Shown here piece after piece: positions 1 to 8,391 of a stretch of 22,240 nt of DNA. Position 1 is the first letter of the stretch. Each line of letters opens with the position of its first letter. Origin of the DNA: Gryganskiella cystojenkinii (taxonomy: Eukaryota; Mortierellomycota; Mortierellomycetes; Mortierellales; Mortierellaceae). A program made the translations under genes and the position numbers. Location: assembly GCA_015852425.1 (NCBI GenBank), contig JAAAIG010000329.1, positions 1-22,240 of the forward strand, given 5' to 3'. The notes under the pieces were generated by a model. The model did not search any database and was not told where the DNA came from. It worked only from the letters and a program-made list of their open reading frames with translations.

Positions 1-437
1 TGACTACTGTGGACTTGAGGTCCAACAAGATCGGAGATGATGGAGCTCATGCACTGTCAGAGGCACTCAAAACCAACTCGACTCTGGCCACTTTGGAGCT
101 GCGGTACAACGAGATTGGAGTCAATGGAGCTCAGGCGCTGGCAGAAGCACTCAAGACCAACTCGACTCTGGCCACTTTGGACTTGTCAGGCAACATGATC
201 GGAGACGATGGAGCTCAAGCACTGACAGAGGCACTCAAGATAAACTCAACTCTGGCCACTTTGTACTTGGCGGAAAACTCGATTGGAGACAATGGAGCTC
301 AGGCGCTGTCAGAGGCACTCAAGACCAACTCGACTCTTATCACTTTGTGCTTGTTCACCAACTCGATCGGACCCAATGGAGCTCAGGCACTGTCAGAGGC
401 ACTCCAGACCAACCTCAATTTGAATGCGCAATGGTAG
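1..437 (+). CDS. Leucine-rich-repeat protein, C-terminal end (partial)
   Basis: The frame is open from the left edge and stops at 435-437, so only the C-terminus is present. It holds five consecutive 28-residue leucine-rich repeats of the ribonuclease-inhibitor/NLRC3 type. The typical unit is LxLxxNxIGDNGAQALSEAL followed by KTNSTLAT. Unit starts are at about 9, 93, 177, 261 and 345. After the last repeat only Q-W remain before the stop, so no extra C-terminal domain follows. Such repeats form a curved protein-binding solenoid. Large families of this kind occur in Mortierella and arbuscular mycorrhizal fungi, where they may sit alone or behind F-box or NACHT-like domains. The N-terminal domain lies outside the window, so the specific role cannot be named. 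The repeats are nearly identical at DNA level, which suggests recent duplication or conversion between units. Confidence 0.82.
   Translation, partial: TTVDLRSNKIGDDGAHALSEALKTNSTLATLELRYNEIGVNGAQALAEALKTNSTLATLDLSGNMIGDDGAQALTEALKINSTLATLYLAENSIGDNGAQALSEALKTNSTLITLCLFTNSIGPNGAQALSEALQTNLNLNAQW
9..429 (+). repeat. 84-bp in-frame tandem repeat (LRR units)
   Basis: Five tandem copies of an 84-bp unit, each encoding one leucine-rich repeat. Stretches such as CTCAAGACCAACTCGACTCT recur almost unchanged, while the codons for the variable surface positions (after LxL) differ. The array is therefore a coding minisatellite able to gain or lose units without breaking frame. Confidence 0.9.
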
Positions 438-847
438 TGTGACTTCACTTTGGTGTCTAATGAGGGGTGCCCATAAACTCCTTACATTTTTTTGAGAGGC
501 GTTCACAGAGAAAGTACCGCTTTATCGTCTCGCGGATCAAACATTCCAGTGCTTCGCACGCTGCATGATCCACACTACAGGCATACCACCACGAGGCGAC
601 CACCAGCATCGTTCCTTATTTATCGTAGGCCATTGGACACCTCCAGGTACCTCGTCAGCAGAGAAAGGCAGTCACTCGCAGGTGAGAGCCAAAGTAGAAT
701 ACGAAGTAAAACGGTGATCGGAATCAGGCAATAGAATACAGATAAAGAACATAAGAAAAAAAAACCGGATTATGGGGGTTCTGGGGGTGGGATGGTCGTT
801 GGTGGTGGTGGGTGTTTCTTGTCCTGCAGTGGTTTCTTCTCCACCAC
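438..847. other. 410 bp without a recognisable gene
   Basis: This lies between the LRR stop and the last stop codon of the retroelement remnant. The open frames here are short and resemble no family I know. A T run at about 487-494 could be the complement of a poly(A) tail ending the minus-strand element. I found no clear target-site duplication by eye, so the element's 3' boundary is undefined. An A run lies at about 753-762, followed by a GT-rich stretch. Confidence 0.5.
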
Positions 848-1816
848 TTAGGTAAGGAGATAGTTGACTTCACGGTCAATAGCACGGAGGATTAGGTCAG
901 TGTCAAAGGCCTCCCCGTCGATTATTGACTTCCAATGATGTTTCCAGATCTTAGATATGATCGCGGAGAGGATGAGGACAGCTGAGAGGTCGACAAAGGG
1001 TTGATAGACCGGAGGGTTTGGGTAAAGCAGACTCTCCACAAGTGCTGGGGTCGAGACTTGGTATGCCAAGAACTTGGAGAGCGCTGATTGCCAGATCGCC
1101 ATCTTTTGGGGGCAAGAAAGAGAAAGTGAGAGTCATTCTCCCGCCCAAGGTGGCAGATCCGGCACTGTGTTGGTATGTCTGAGAATATGCCATTGAGACG
1201 CACCCCAGTTGGAAGTTTTCGGATCAACAGCCTCCACCATACGTTACGTGCCTTATGGAGCATTTCTGGAAGACCAAAACGTTTTTTTAACTGGTGGAGC
1301 GTTCCCATCATCCTCCTGTTGGGCTTGGGCTGCGGGCGCATCAAGTACACCTTGATGAGAATGAGAGAGCGCAATTGTCGAGTTGAAGCTTTGGCAAAGG
1401 TGCCTTGCTCATCCTCGTCGCCTGTTGATGGGAGGATCCTGATGGTGTTGATCCGAGTTGCAAAGTCGTCAGTGTGTTCCTCAGCTAGGATGTTGTCTGT
1501 GCCTGCCATGAATCTGTCAAGGAACGGGTGGAGGCGCAAGTATCCTTGTTCGAAGTGGGACACAAGACCGCTGTGATTTTTGTATCCGGGTGCCCGTTCT
1601 CGGGCTGGGATGAGCTGGAGTTGATCACTTTCAATCCTGAAGATTGAGCGCATTGTCCATTCTGGGATCGCAGGAACCGGGGGCACGCCCTGCTAGAATC
1701 CAATGCTTGACAGGAGTGGCGAGAATGGTACCCAAAGGCGTTGCGTCCATGAATATTCTTAGGCCATTTTGCGTCGCGTCTGAAATGCCGTCAAAGTCAC
1801 GTGCAAATTTGTCCAA
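848..1816 (-). mobile_element. Degenerate LINE-type retrotransposon 3' fragment (zf-RVT region)
   Basis: Minus-strand coding remnants spread over three frames: about 1816-1684, 1686-1125 and 1125-848. The middle piece ends in a zinc-knuckle-like region with C-x2-C (CRIC) and a following H, typical of the zf-RVT segment after the reverse transcriptase in non-LTR elements. The last expected cysteine is missing in that frame. It appears in the next frame, just before MAIWQSALSKFL, so a frameshift near 1125 splits the motif. A second frameshift lies near 1684, where a stop blocks the upstream frame. The tail, with IWKHHW and a final helix, matches the C-terminal end of such proteins in fungi. The polymerase core with its YxDD site is absent, as expected of a 5'-truncated LINE copy. 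It is not a functional gene. The family assignment is from memory of the domain pattern. Confidence 0.72.
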
Positions 1817-1828
1817 TCAGCCACCAAT
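1813..1828 (+). promoter_or_regulatory. Paired CCAAT boxes upstream of Hsp10
   Basis: Two CCAAT pentamers at 1813-1817 and 1824-1828 lie 70-85 bp before the proposed Hsp10 start codon at 1897. CCAAT is the binding site of the conserved HAP/NF-Y complex, which in fungi controls many genes for mitochondrial functions, so the site suits a mitochondrial chaperonin. The function is inferred from sequence only. The boxes overlap the truncated end of the retroelement remnant. Confidence 0.45.
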
Positions 1829-1896
1829 CCTTCTCTTTGTCCTTGAGGTGTTTCTGACTTCGCTCTTTCTCACGAAACACAATCCATTCATTCACC

Positions 1897-2717
1897 ATGG
1901 TAAATGCGATTACATTAGCTGGACAACGACTGATCTAGGACCAGGCAGTGTATTGCGATCAGGAAGCGGGCGTGGAAATGAACGCCACTGGCGAAATCAA
2001 GGATGCATGTGCACCGGATCAGATCGCTTACCTTGTCAGGACTCAATGCCGTGCGCACTCGTGCTGGTGGAAGTTCCACGGCACTCAGTCTGGGAACGTC
2101 AGTACATGAACCGAAAACTGGAACAAAGAGGCTGCTTCCCAAGAAAAGATATTAGAATAATTGGGAAAAATCTGCTACACCCGTTTGTGAACTTCCACCA
2201 AACTTTTCCCCGCCGAAACGTGGTTCTCAAGCCTCGTTCTTTGTTGAAGTGACACGTACAACCTGAATCTGAGCCACAACTTACCTTCCGATATAACCTC
2301 ATTAGGCTTCTCGCATCACCAAGTTCTCCAAGACAATCGTCCCCATGATGGACCGCGTTCTTGTCCAGCGTGTCAAGGCCGAGACTGTAAGCCTTCTCAC
2401 ACTTTGCTTGTCCTTTGTTCACGTTCCAATACATGATAGCCTGTTTTACTAATCTTTATATGTTTTTTTTGATCCGCCTTTTGCAGAAAACCGCTTCCGG
2501 TCTCTATATCCCCGAGAAGGCCCAGGAGGCATTGAACGAAGGTTATGTTGTCGCAGTCGGCAAGGGTTTGATGACTCAGGAGGGCAAGCTCATCCCCTCC
2601 GAGCTCAAGGAGGGTGACAAGGTCCTCTTGCCCCCTTATGGCGGCTCTATTGTCAAGGTTGATAACGAAGAATTGATCCTTTTCCGTGATTCCGAGATCT
2701 TGGCCAAGATCCAATAG
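1897..2717 (+). CDS. HSP10: Mitochondrial 10-kDa heat shock protein (chaperonin 10, GroES type)
   Basis: Co-chaperonin that forms the heptameric lid of Hsp60 in the mitochondrial matrix and helps fold imported proteins. Proposed exons are 1897-1899, 2306-2386 and 2487-2717, with introns of 406 and 100 bp. The spliced product is 104 aa, the normal family length. It contains PMMDRVLVQR, the mobile-loop region KTASGLYIPEK, then VVAVGKG, GDKVLLPPYGG and the C-terminal LFRDSEILAKI. The start is unusual: ATG at 1897 is followed at once by the donor GTAAAT. Joining it to the acceptor at 2305 gives M-ASRITKFSK in phase, matching fungal Hsp10 N-termini. The only alternative ATGs (2345 and 2348) lie inside the conserved PMMDRV motif and would remove essential N-terminal residues. 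Paired CCAAT boxes lie upstream. The gene is convergent with the proton ATPase. The family call is certain; the one-codon first exon is strong but unproven. Confidence 0.94.
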
Positions 2718-3220
2718 ATGATTTCTGTTTTGTTTTCTCTACTTGTTTTACCTCCTACCTTCTCCCATCATTAAAGTCTTTAATCCCTATCCTGTCGTGT
2801 TTCCTCTTGCAATGTCCTTTTTAAATTTCAAATCTATGTCTGTTGGTAGTTAAAATTGAGTCCGTTGGCATTCCGGTTTATGGTCAAACAGTAATGTGTT
2901 GGGGTTCCCTTGTATTTTGTTTTTGTATTCGCCCGCTCCATTCAATTTGAAATTTGTGGCTATGGAAAACAAAGCGAGGACCCAGACGGTACCACTAAAG
3001 ATAGAAACGTGAGTTTATTTTATTTGAAGGGAGGATACAAAAAAAAAAGAGATCTGGGTTTATATGTATAAGAGAGAGAGAGAGTGAGTGAGTGGGTGAA
3101 ATTTTTAAAAGATACAAGAGTATATAGTCAAGTGTGGGGTGGTGGGTGAGTGGGGAAGGGAGGATAGAGCGGAGAGATGCCTTTTTTGTGAGACAGGAGA
3201 GGGAGAGCGAGGAAGAGGTC
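2718..3220. other. Convergent intergenic region, Hsp10 and proton ATPase 3' ends
   Basis: This separates the stop codons of two genes that face each other. It holds the 3' UTRs of both. On the plus side it is T-rich with no exact AATAAA after Hsp10. An AG microsatellite lies at about 3071-3085, running into a GTGA repeat. No other gene was seen. Confidence 0.7.
3014..3024 (-). terminator. Polyadenylation signals of the proton ATPase gene
   Basis: Two overlapping AATAAA hexamers in minus-strand sense lie at 3019-3024 and 3014-3019, about 200 nt past the ATPase stop codon. The position is reasonable for a fungal 3' UTR. Confidence 0.5.
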
Positions 3221-6200
3221 TTAGTACTGGACATGATCAGCATGTCGGTCCCAAGAGACATCATACATGGTCTGAGGGATTTTGCTGCCACCATCCCGGA
3301 TCGCCAACAAGACCTTGGTCTTGATCGCGATCTCTGAGACTGTGTGAACGTTTCTCCAGACCCGACGTTGTTGCGTCTGATCGCGCTTGCGCTTCTGCAA
3401 CATCTTGCGTCGAGGTCCACAGGGTGCGCAACTCAACGATTGTGAGCCACGGGCCCAGAACTTGAAGACCTGGACCTTGATCACATCCAAGACCACGCAA
3501 GCGACGAACGAAATCGCAAAGACAATCAACGCCTGACCGACGGGGACCGCGGGTGTCAACCAACCAAAGATGACCATCAACAGAGCAACGACCTGGGTTC
3601 CGACAATAACGGCGATGAATGACCAAGACGGGACAGACTCCCAGAAGTATCCCGTGAGACGGGTCGAGAAGATCAAGAAGTGAGGCGCGGAGGAAATGTG
3701 GAGGTACATGATCGAGTCCAAACGACGATCGACTGTTTCGCCGGCAGCTTCAGGCCAGGGAAAATACCCTTGATTTTCCTTGAAGTAGTAAAAGTGGCCA
3801 AAGGAGAGGCCCGTAAGAAGAAACCCGAGCAGGCAGGACAAAAAGATGAGCTGACCAACACGCCACTTATCGGGTTGAGACGAAATCTGAGCGTTGTCGA
3901 CAGCAATGACCAACGTGGCGAGATCATTCAAAATGCAGATCAAGATCAGTAACTTGGCGGGTAGAGTCCAGTCGTAGATGAGGATGACGACAAAGAAAAA
4001 GATCAAGAAATGAACCGTGGATGTGATTCGGTAAAGCGCATAAGACCGCATGCGTTGAAAAATAGCACGAGAGGAAAGGATGCCATCAATGATTGTCGAC
4101 AAGCCAGGAGCCAAAAGAACGATATCAGCAGCAGAGCGAGCAGCGTCCGTACATCCATGAACAGCGATTCCGACGTTGGCTTTCTTCAAAGCAGGAGCAT
4201 CGTTGACACCATCTCCTGTCATACCGACCAAGATACCGCGTTGCTGCAATAGCTCCACGATCCTGTACTTGTTCTCGGGTGTAACCTCTGCAAAACCATC
4301 AGATCGATAAGCACGTTCCGACACCTGGTCGTTGCTGAGGTTAGGGTTCGTCAGCTGAGTAGCAGGCAAGATGACGCGTCCGAGTCCCAACCGACGTGCG
4401 ACTTCCTTGGCGATGATCGTTTGATCTCCTGTAACCATCTTGACTGTGATACCCATCCGTTCACAACGCTCAATCGTCTCTGCAGAGTCGGGTCTTGGAG
4501 GATCCAGCATGGCAGCCAATCCTACCAATTGCCATTGATCGTTCGTTCCTGCAACGGTTCTGGCTACACCCAAAGCACGCAATCCACGCTCAGCCATGAC
4601 AGTATAAGCTCGAACAGCCTGGTCACTACTCCCAACCAATCTGATAATGACCTGAGGAGCACCCTTGGCAACCTTGAAGGTCGTTCCGTTCTTGAGATCC
4701 TTTACGGATGCAAGGGTGTGTTTCACTGAGGGGTTAAAGGGAGTAAAAGAGGTGATGTCGTACCCGGGAACCTTGTTCAATGCTGGACGGTTCCTGAGAA
4801 TCGGGACCTGCGCCTCGGCTGCCTGCCGGACAGCCAGCTCAATAGGGTCGTTGGCACCGAACTCCGAAGCCAAGAAAGAGTAGAGGAGCAGATCGTTGGC
4901 ACTGTAGCCCTCACAGAGATAAGGTTCATCAAATGTCAACTCGTTCAAGGTCAGAGTTCCAGTCTTGTCCGAGCACAACACGGAGAGTGAAGACATCTCC
5001 TCGACAGCGGCCAATCGCTTGACAATAACCTGCTTGACAGCAAGACCACGAGCACCAACAGCCATCGTCACAGCCAATACTGTGGGAAGACCGATGGGGA
5101 TAGCAGCGACAGCCAAGATCAAGACGGGTCCGAGAATCTTGAGAACCTGACCTCGGATGGGGTCGTTTCTGTAGGCGATGAACTGGAAAACGATAATGAT
5201 GATGACGAGGATGAGGGTAAAGAGGATCAAAAAGTTGCCGATCCTGTTGATGATTTTTTGAAAGTGTCCTTCATCCTGTTGAGCCAAGTCCACAGGGAAA
5301 AAAACGAATTTTAGTTAGTGACGTGGGTAGAGCAAACATCAGTCTGGGTAGATTGGTCCGAAAAACGTGATTGTACCTGAGTAGTAGCGATAAGATGCGC
5401 GGCCATGCCAATGTAAGTCTTGATACCAGTCTTTGTGACAATGGCTCTCTGTTGTCCTTGCTTGACCACCGTTGAGGAATAGACCTCATCGCCCTTCTTC
5501 TTGCTTGTCAAGAGAGACTCTCCCGTCAGAGAAGATTGATCGACCATGAAATCGCCAGTCGTCTCTGCACCTGAAGCATCGATACCCAAGAGTCGTCCAT
5601 CCGCAGGGACAATATCGCCCAATCTCAAGACAATGACATCTCCAGGCACCAACGCTGAGGATTCGAGTTCCTGCAAGTGACCCTCACGCCAGCATCGGGA
5701 TTTGAGAGCCAGGGTCTGGCGCAGAGCATCGACTGCGGACTCGGCTCGAGATTCTTCGACATAACCGATAATCGCGTTCAAGAACAAAAGACCAAGAATG
5801 ATTGCAAAGTTGAACCAGTCCTATTTTTGCATGAATCAAGAACCAAAAAAAAAAAAAATGACGAGGTGTAAGGAAAGAGATAATAATACTTAGTGCATTT
5901 TTTCCAGTGTCTGATGAGGACCGACAGGCTGTCGGGTCCTTTGTAGTCCGGTCTTAGTGCCACTCGGCCCCTTCTTGATTACGCCCAAAATGTTCACTTT
6001 GTCCTTGTGCACCCTCCTTTCGCGATGATGATACATCAAAAATTAATTGTTTCGTCCCACCACAGAAATGCAATCAGCGAATGAGACTGATGCCCCGCGT
6101 TTGATTAAACTCTTTGCCTCCAAATTTGCTCCCCTGTGGTACCCTGTCCGTTCTTTTCCTCGTTTTCCATGGTCAAGGCTCTCATCCTTTTCAACCGTTG

Positions 6201-6891
6201 TACGTTGGCTTTTTTTTTCTTTTCTCCAAGGGCCAGACAGAGAAAACAAGGAGCAAAAATTCGCGACTTTTCCGTTGGTTCAGATTCGAGATGGACTCTT
6301 TTGCACATGTATCGTTGCTCAATCTTTGCACAAAATAAAAAAGGGCTGTGATGAACTCACTTCCCCTATCTCTCTATTTTTTTGCGCCCATGATTCCTCC
6401 GATTCATTCCCGAATGACAGCCACCTCCCCCTTATCGTAATTTAGTTTTCCTGTCTGCCTCTTGGTCTTGCTTGACAAGTGAGGTCATCCATGTCTTTGT
6501 TTCTTACCTTAACGACCGCCGAGATAATACATGCGACGATGATCAAGTAGGCAATTGGTCCCATAAAGTACCCGAGGAATTTTTTCAGCTGGCTTGGTTT
6601 GACCTCGATCATCTCGTTCCTTCCAAAGATCGAGAGTCGCCTTGCGGCTTCTTCATAGGAGAGACCTGTTTGAGGGTTGGTCCTGAGCAAATCATCGAGT
6701 TCTACGCCTTGTTGGTCGTCATATTGATGTTTCTTAGTGCCCGCGACTAGGGTGCCACCGATGCGACGACGGCCTTCCTCACGACCCGGTGAGGAGACGA
6801 CAGAAAGAGTCGCATCTGAAGAGGTTGTAGATTGGTTTAGGGTATCGTGTTCGTCCTTGGGATCGTTTAACTCAATGTATCCACGCGCCAT
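3221..6891 (-). CDS. PMA1: Plasma-membrane H+-transporting P-type ATPase (P3A)
   Basis: Pumps protons out of the cell using ATP and so powers nutrient uptake across the plasma membrane. Exons, in gene order, are 6891-6508, 5820-5377 and 5275-3221. Introns are 687 and 101 bp. The product is 960 aa; yeast Pma1 is 918 and plant pumps about 950. Seen motifs: TGES at residues 227-230 (dephosphorylation), phosphorylation site DKTGT at 379-383, KGAP near 480 (nucleotide binding), TGDGVNDAP at 629-637, and about ten membrane segments. The M6 sequence LNDLATLVIAVDN places Asp727 at the proton-binding position of plant and fungal pumps. The 128-aa first exon ends in M1 and the second begins DWFNF, a junction matching known family members, so no hidden exon is needed in the long intron. 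The C-terminal tail, about 84 residues after M10, is basic (RRKMLQKRKR) and could be autoinhibitory; I do not recognise it as either the plant or the yeast tail. Confidence 0.95.
5821..6507 (-). other. 687-bp intron 1 of the proton ATPase gene
   Basis: Donor GTAAGA at 6507 and acceptor TAG at 5823-5821. It is about six to eight times longer than the other internal introns in the window. The flanking exons join at a conserved point of the protein, so no missing exon is implied. Pyrimidine-rich stretches and an A run near 5846-5858 (plus strand) are visible. I saw no convincing structured RNA by eye. Confidence 0.8.
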
Positions 6892-8149
6892 GGCAACAAA
6901 GAGTTGTGATAAGGCGTAAGAGAGTGAGAGAGTCGCTTCCGAGTGTTGTTTGTCGTTTCTTTGGTTCGCGCGTTTGAGACTGTGAAAGGGGAGGAACCGT
7001 TTGTCAGGTCAAGGTGGAATGAGTTGAACAAAAATAAAAAGTGTGAATGTGAATGTGAATGGAAGTAGAGAGTCGAGTGTCTCTCGCACTTGTTGCGAGT
7101 ATTTTTTTTTGTGGTGTGGTCGTGAAAAAAAGAAGGCTCGGGTCCAAGAGGTGGTGAAGGAGAAGAACGTGAAACAGGGTATGTGTAAAGATTGGAGAGA
7201 AGAGAGAGGTGCCTGTCCCTCCAAGTCTGTGCCCGACAAAAACCACGAAGAACAGAGATTAGGCATGACAGCCCAATGCCCAACTCGCCTTTGCGGAAGG
7301 GTTGTTGTTGTTGTCGTCCTTGTTGAAAGATATGCCTAAAAGATTCTCTAAAAATACAAAAAAAACAAAGACAGGGGTTCGGTCAAAGAGGACACTCTCC
7401 ATCATTTCTTGTCCCCCTTTCTTTTTTTTCTCCTTCGTCGAACACAGACCCAAAAAATCCTAATTTTGTTTTTTTTGTTGGAAGCCCATCAAAGAACCAA
7501 AAGACAAACGGACTGACGAACCAACCAGCCGACGATTCAAAGCCCACATGTTCTCAAAACCTGGCCTTTGTCTCGTGTGTCTGTTCCAGATGTGCCTGTT
7601 GTTGCTTTGGGCTCTGCCTGCATCGAAAAAACATGCAATCTTGGTCAGGCGCAGCACGCGCATTACAGCACCGCCCCCTGTTCCCTGAGCGGGGAAAAGA
7701 GACATGAACACTTGCACAGCCTTCAACAACAGCAAAGGAGGCCAGCACTTCAAGAAATCCCCGCTGTGACCCGTTCATCAGACTCATTGCCCAGACTGCG
7801 ACAATACGGATACAACAAACAGCTTTTCATGGAGTGTTTTCGCACTCTTCATACAAGAAATCCAGGTCCTGATGACCATGACACAACTGCCTTACGAACG
7901 TAGAAAAATTAACCACCCGTTCGCGTAGACTGTCACTGTGTCGATAATTCAATATGCGGGGTGAGAGGGAGAAACTCCAGTTCAGAAAATAGAAAAAATG
8001 CAACCTTTCATCCTCATGGCACCATGGGACCCCTTGAAAGTGACAGTTTAGGCGAATAGAGACAAAGAGCCCATTAAGGTACAACCTCTCCCTATGCCCC
8101 TTTTCCTTTTCGTTGTGACCATCGGTGCGCGTTTAGGTCCCTTTGTCAA

Positions 8150-8174
8150 CTGAATCCGATGGTAGCGGATTCAG
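8150..8174. repeat. Perfect 9-bp inverted repeat with 7-nt loop
   Basis: CTGAATCCG (8150-8158), loop ATGGTAG, then CGGATTCAG (8166-8174). The arms pair without mismatch. The site lies about 220 nt past the eL33 stop and 1.26 kb before the ATPase start. It could form a hairpin in a transcript or be a dyad for a DNA-binding protein. A second palindrome, TTCCGGAA, follows at 8205-8212. Confidence 0.75.
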
Positions 8175-8372
8175 AATGTCGTTCGGTTCACGACTTCAAA
8201 GCCGTTCCGGAAGAATACAACCATCGTGGTCCTTCATGACCAAAAATAAAATAAAAATAAACGACACTCCTGAATAGAACAAGCAGCATGAACAAGGAAC
8301 TTTTTTCCGAGTGCGATTTTGTGTTGAAAGATCCATGTGAAGTCTTTAATTACAGAGTCCATGTGTTCCCGT

Positions 8373-8378
8373 TTTATT
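8373..8378 (-). terminator. Polyadenylation signal of eL33
   Basis: AATAAA in minus-strand sense, 13 nt past the eL33 stop codon at 8392-8394. This supports the proposed tiny last coding exon, because the transcript must still be mature at this point. Confidence 0.55.
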
Positions 8379-8391
8379 ATCAACGAAAGAC

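Larger units (their letters stand above)
6892..8391. other. 1.5-kb region without a recognisable gene, upstream of the ATPase
   Basis: This lies between the 3' end of eL33 and the start codon of the ATPase, both on the minus strand, so it holds the eL33 3' UTR and the ATPase promoter and leader. The open frames here (for example 7568-7903 plus, 7827-8084 minus) show no family resemblance and no consistent splice structure. Visible structure: CT/GA-rich tracts near 6910-7210, a GTT/GTC trinucleotide run near 7302-7324, a hairpin at 8150-8174, an 8-bp palindrome at 8205-8212 and an AT-rich AAATAAAATAAA block near 8240-8262. A long upstream region is common for strongly expressed proton-pump genes. 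Confidence 0.6.

Noticed and set aside
1852..1876. A heat-shock element before Hsp10
   Set aside because: TTC triplets at 1852, 1859 and 1867 and a GAA at 1874 have irregular spacing that fits neither the 5-bp nor the gapped consensus well.
3071..3095. AG and GTGA microsatellite as a functional element
   Set aside because: Simple-sequence repeat in a 3' UTR region, with no further supporting structure.
5821..6507. A hidden exon in the long ATPase intron
   Set aside because: Exons 1 and 2 join at SAVVK-DWFNF exactly as in known proton pumps, leaving no missing protein segment.
7568..7903. A 111-aa plus-strand open frame in the gap before the ATPase
   Set aside because: No family resemblance, Gln-rich low-complexity parts and no supporting splice or start context.
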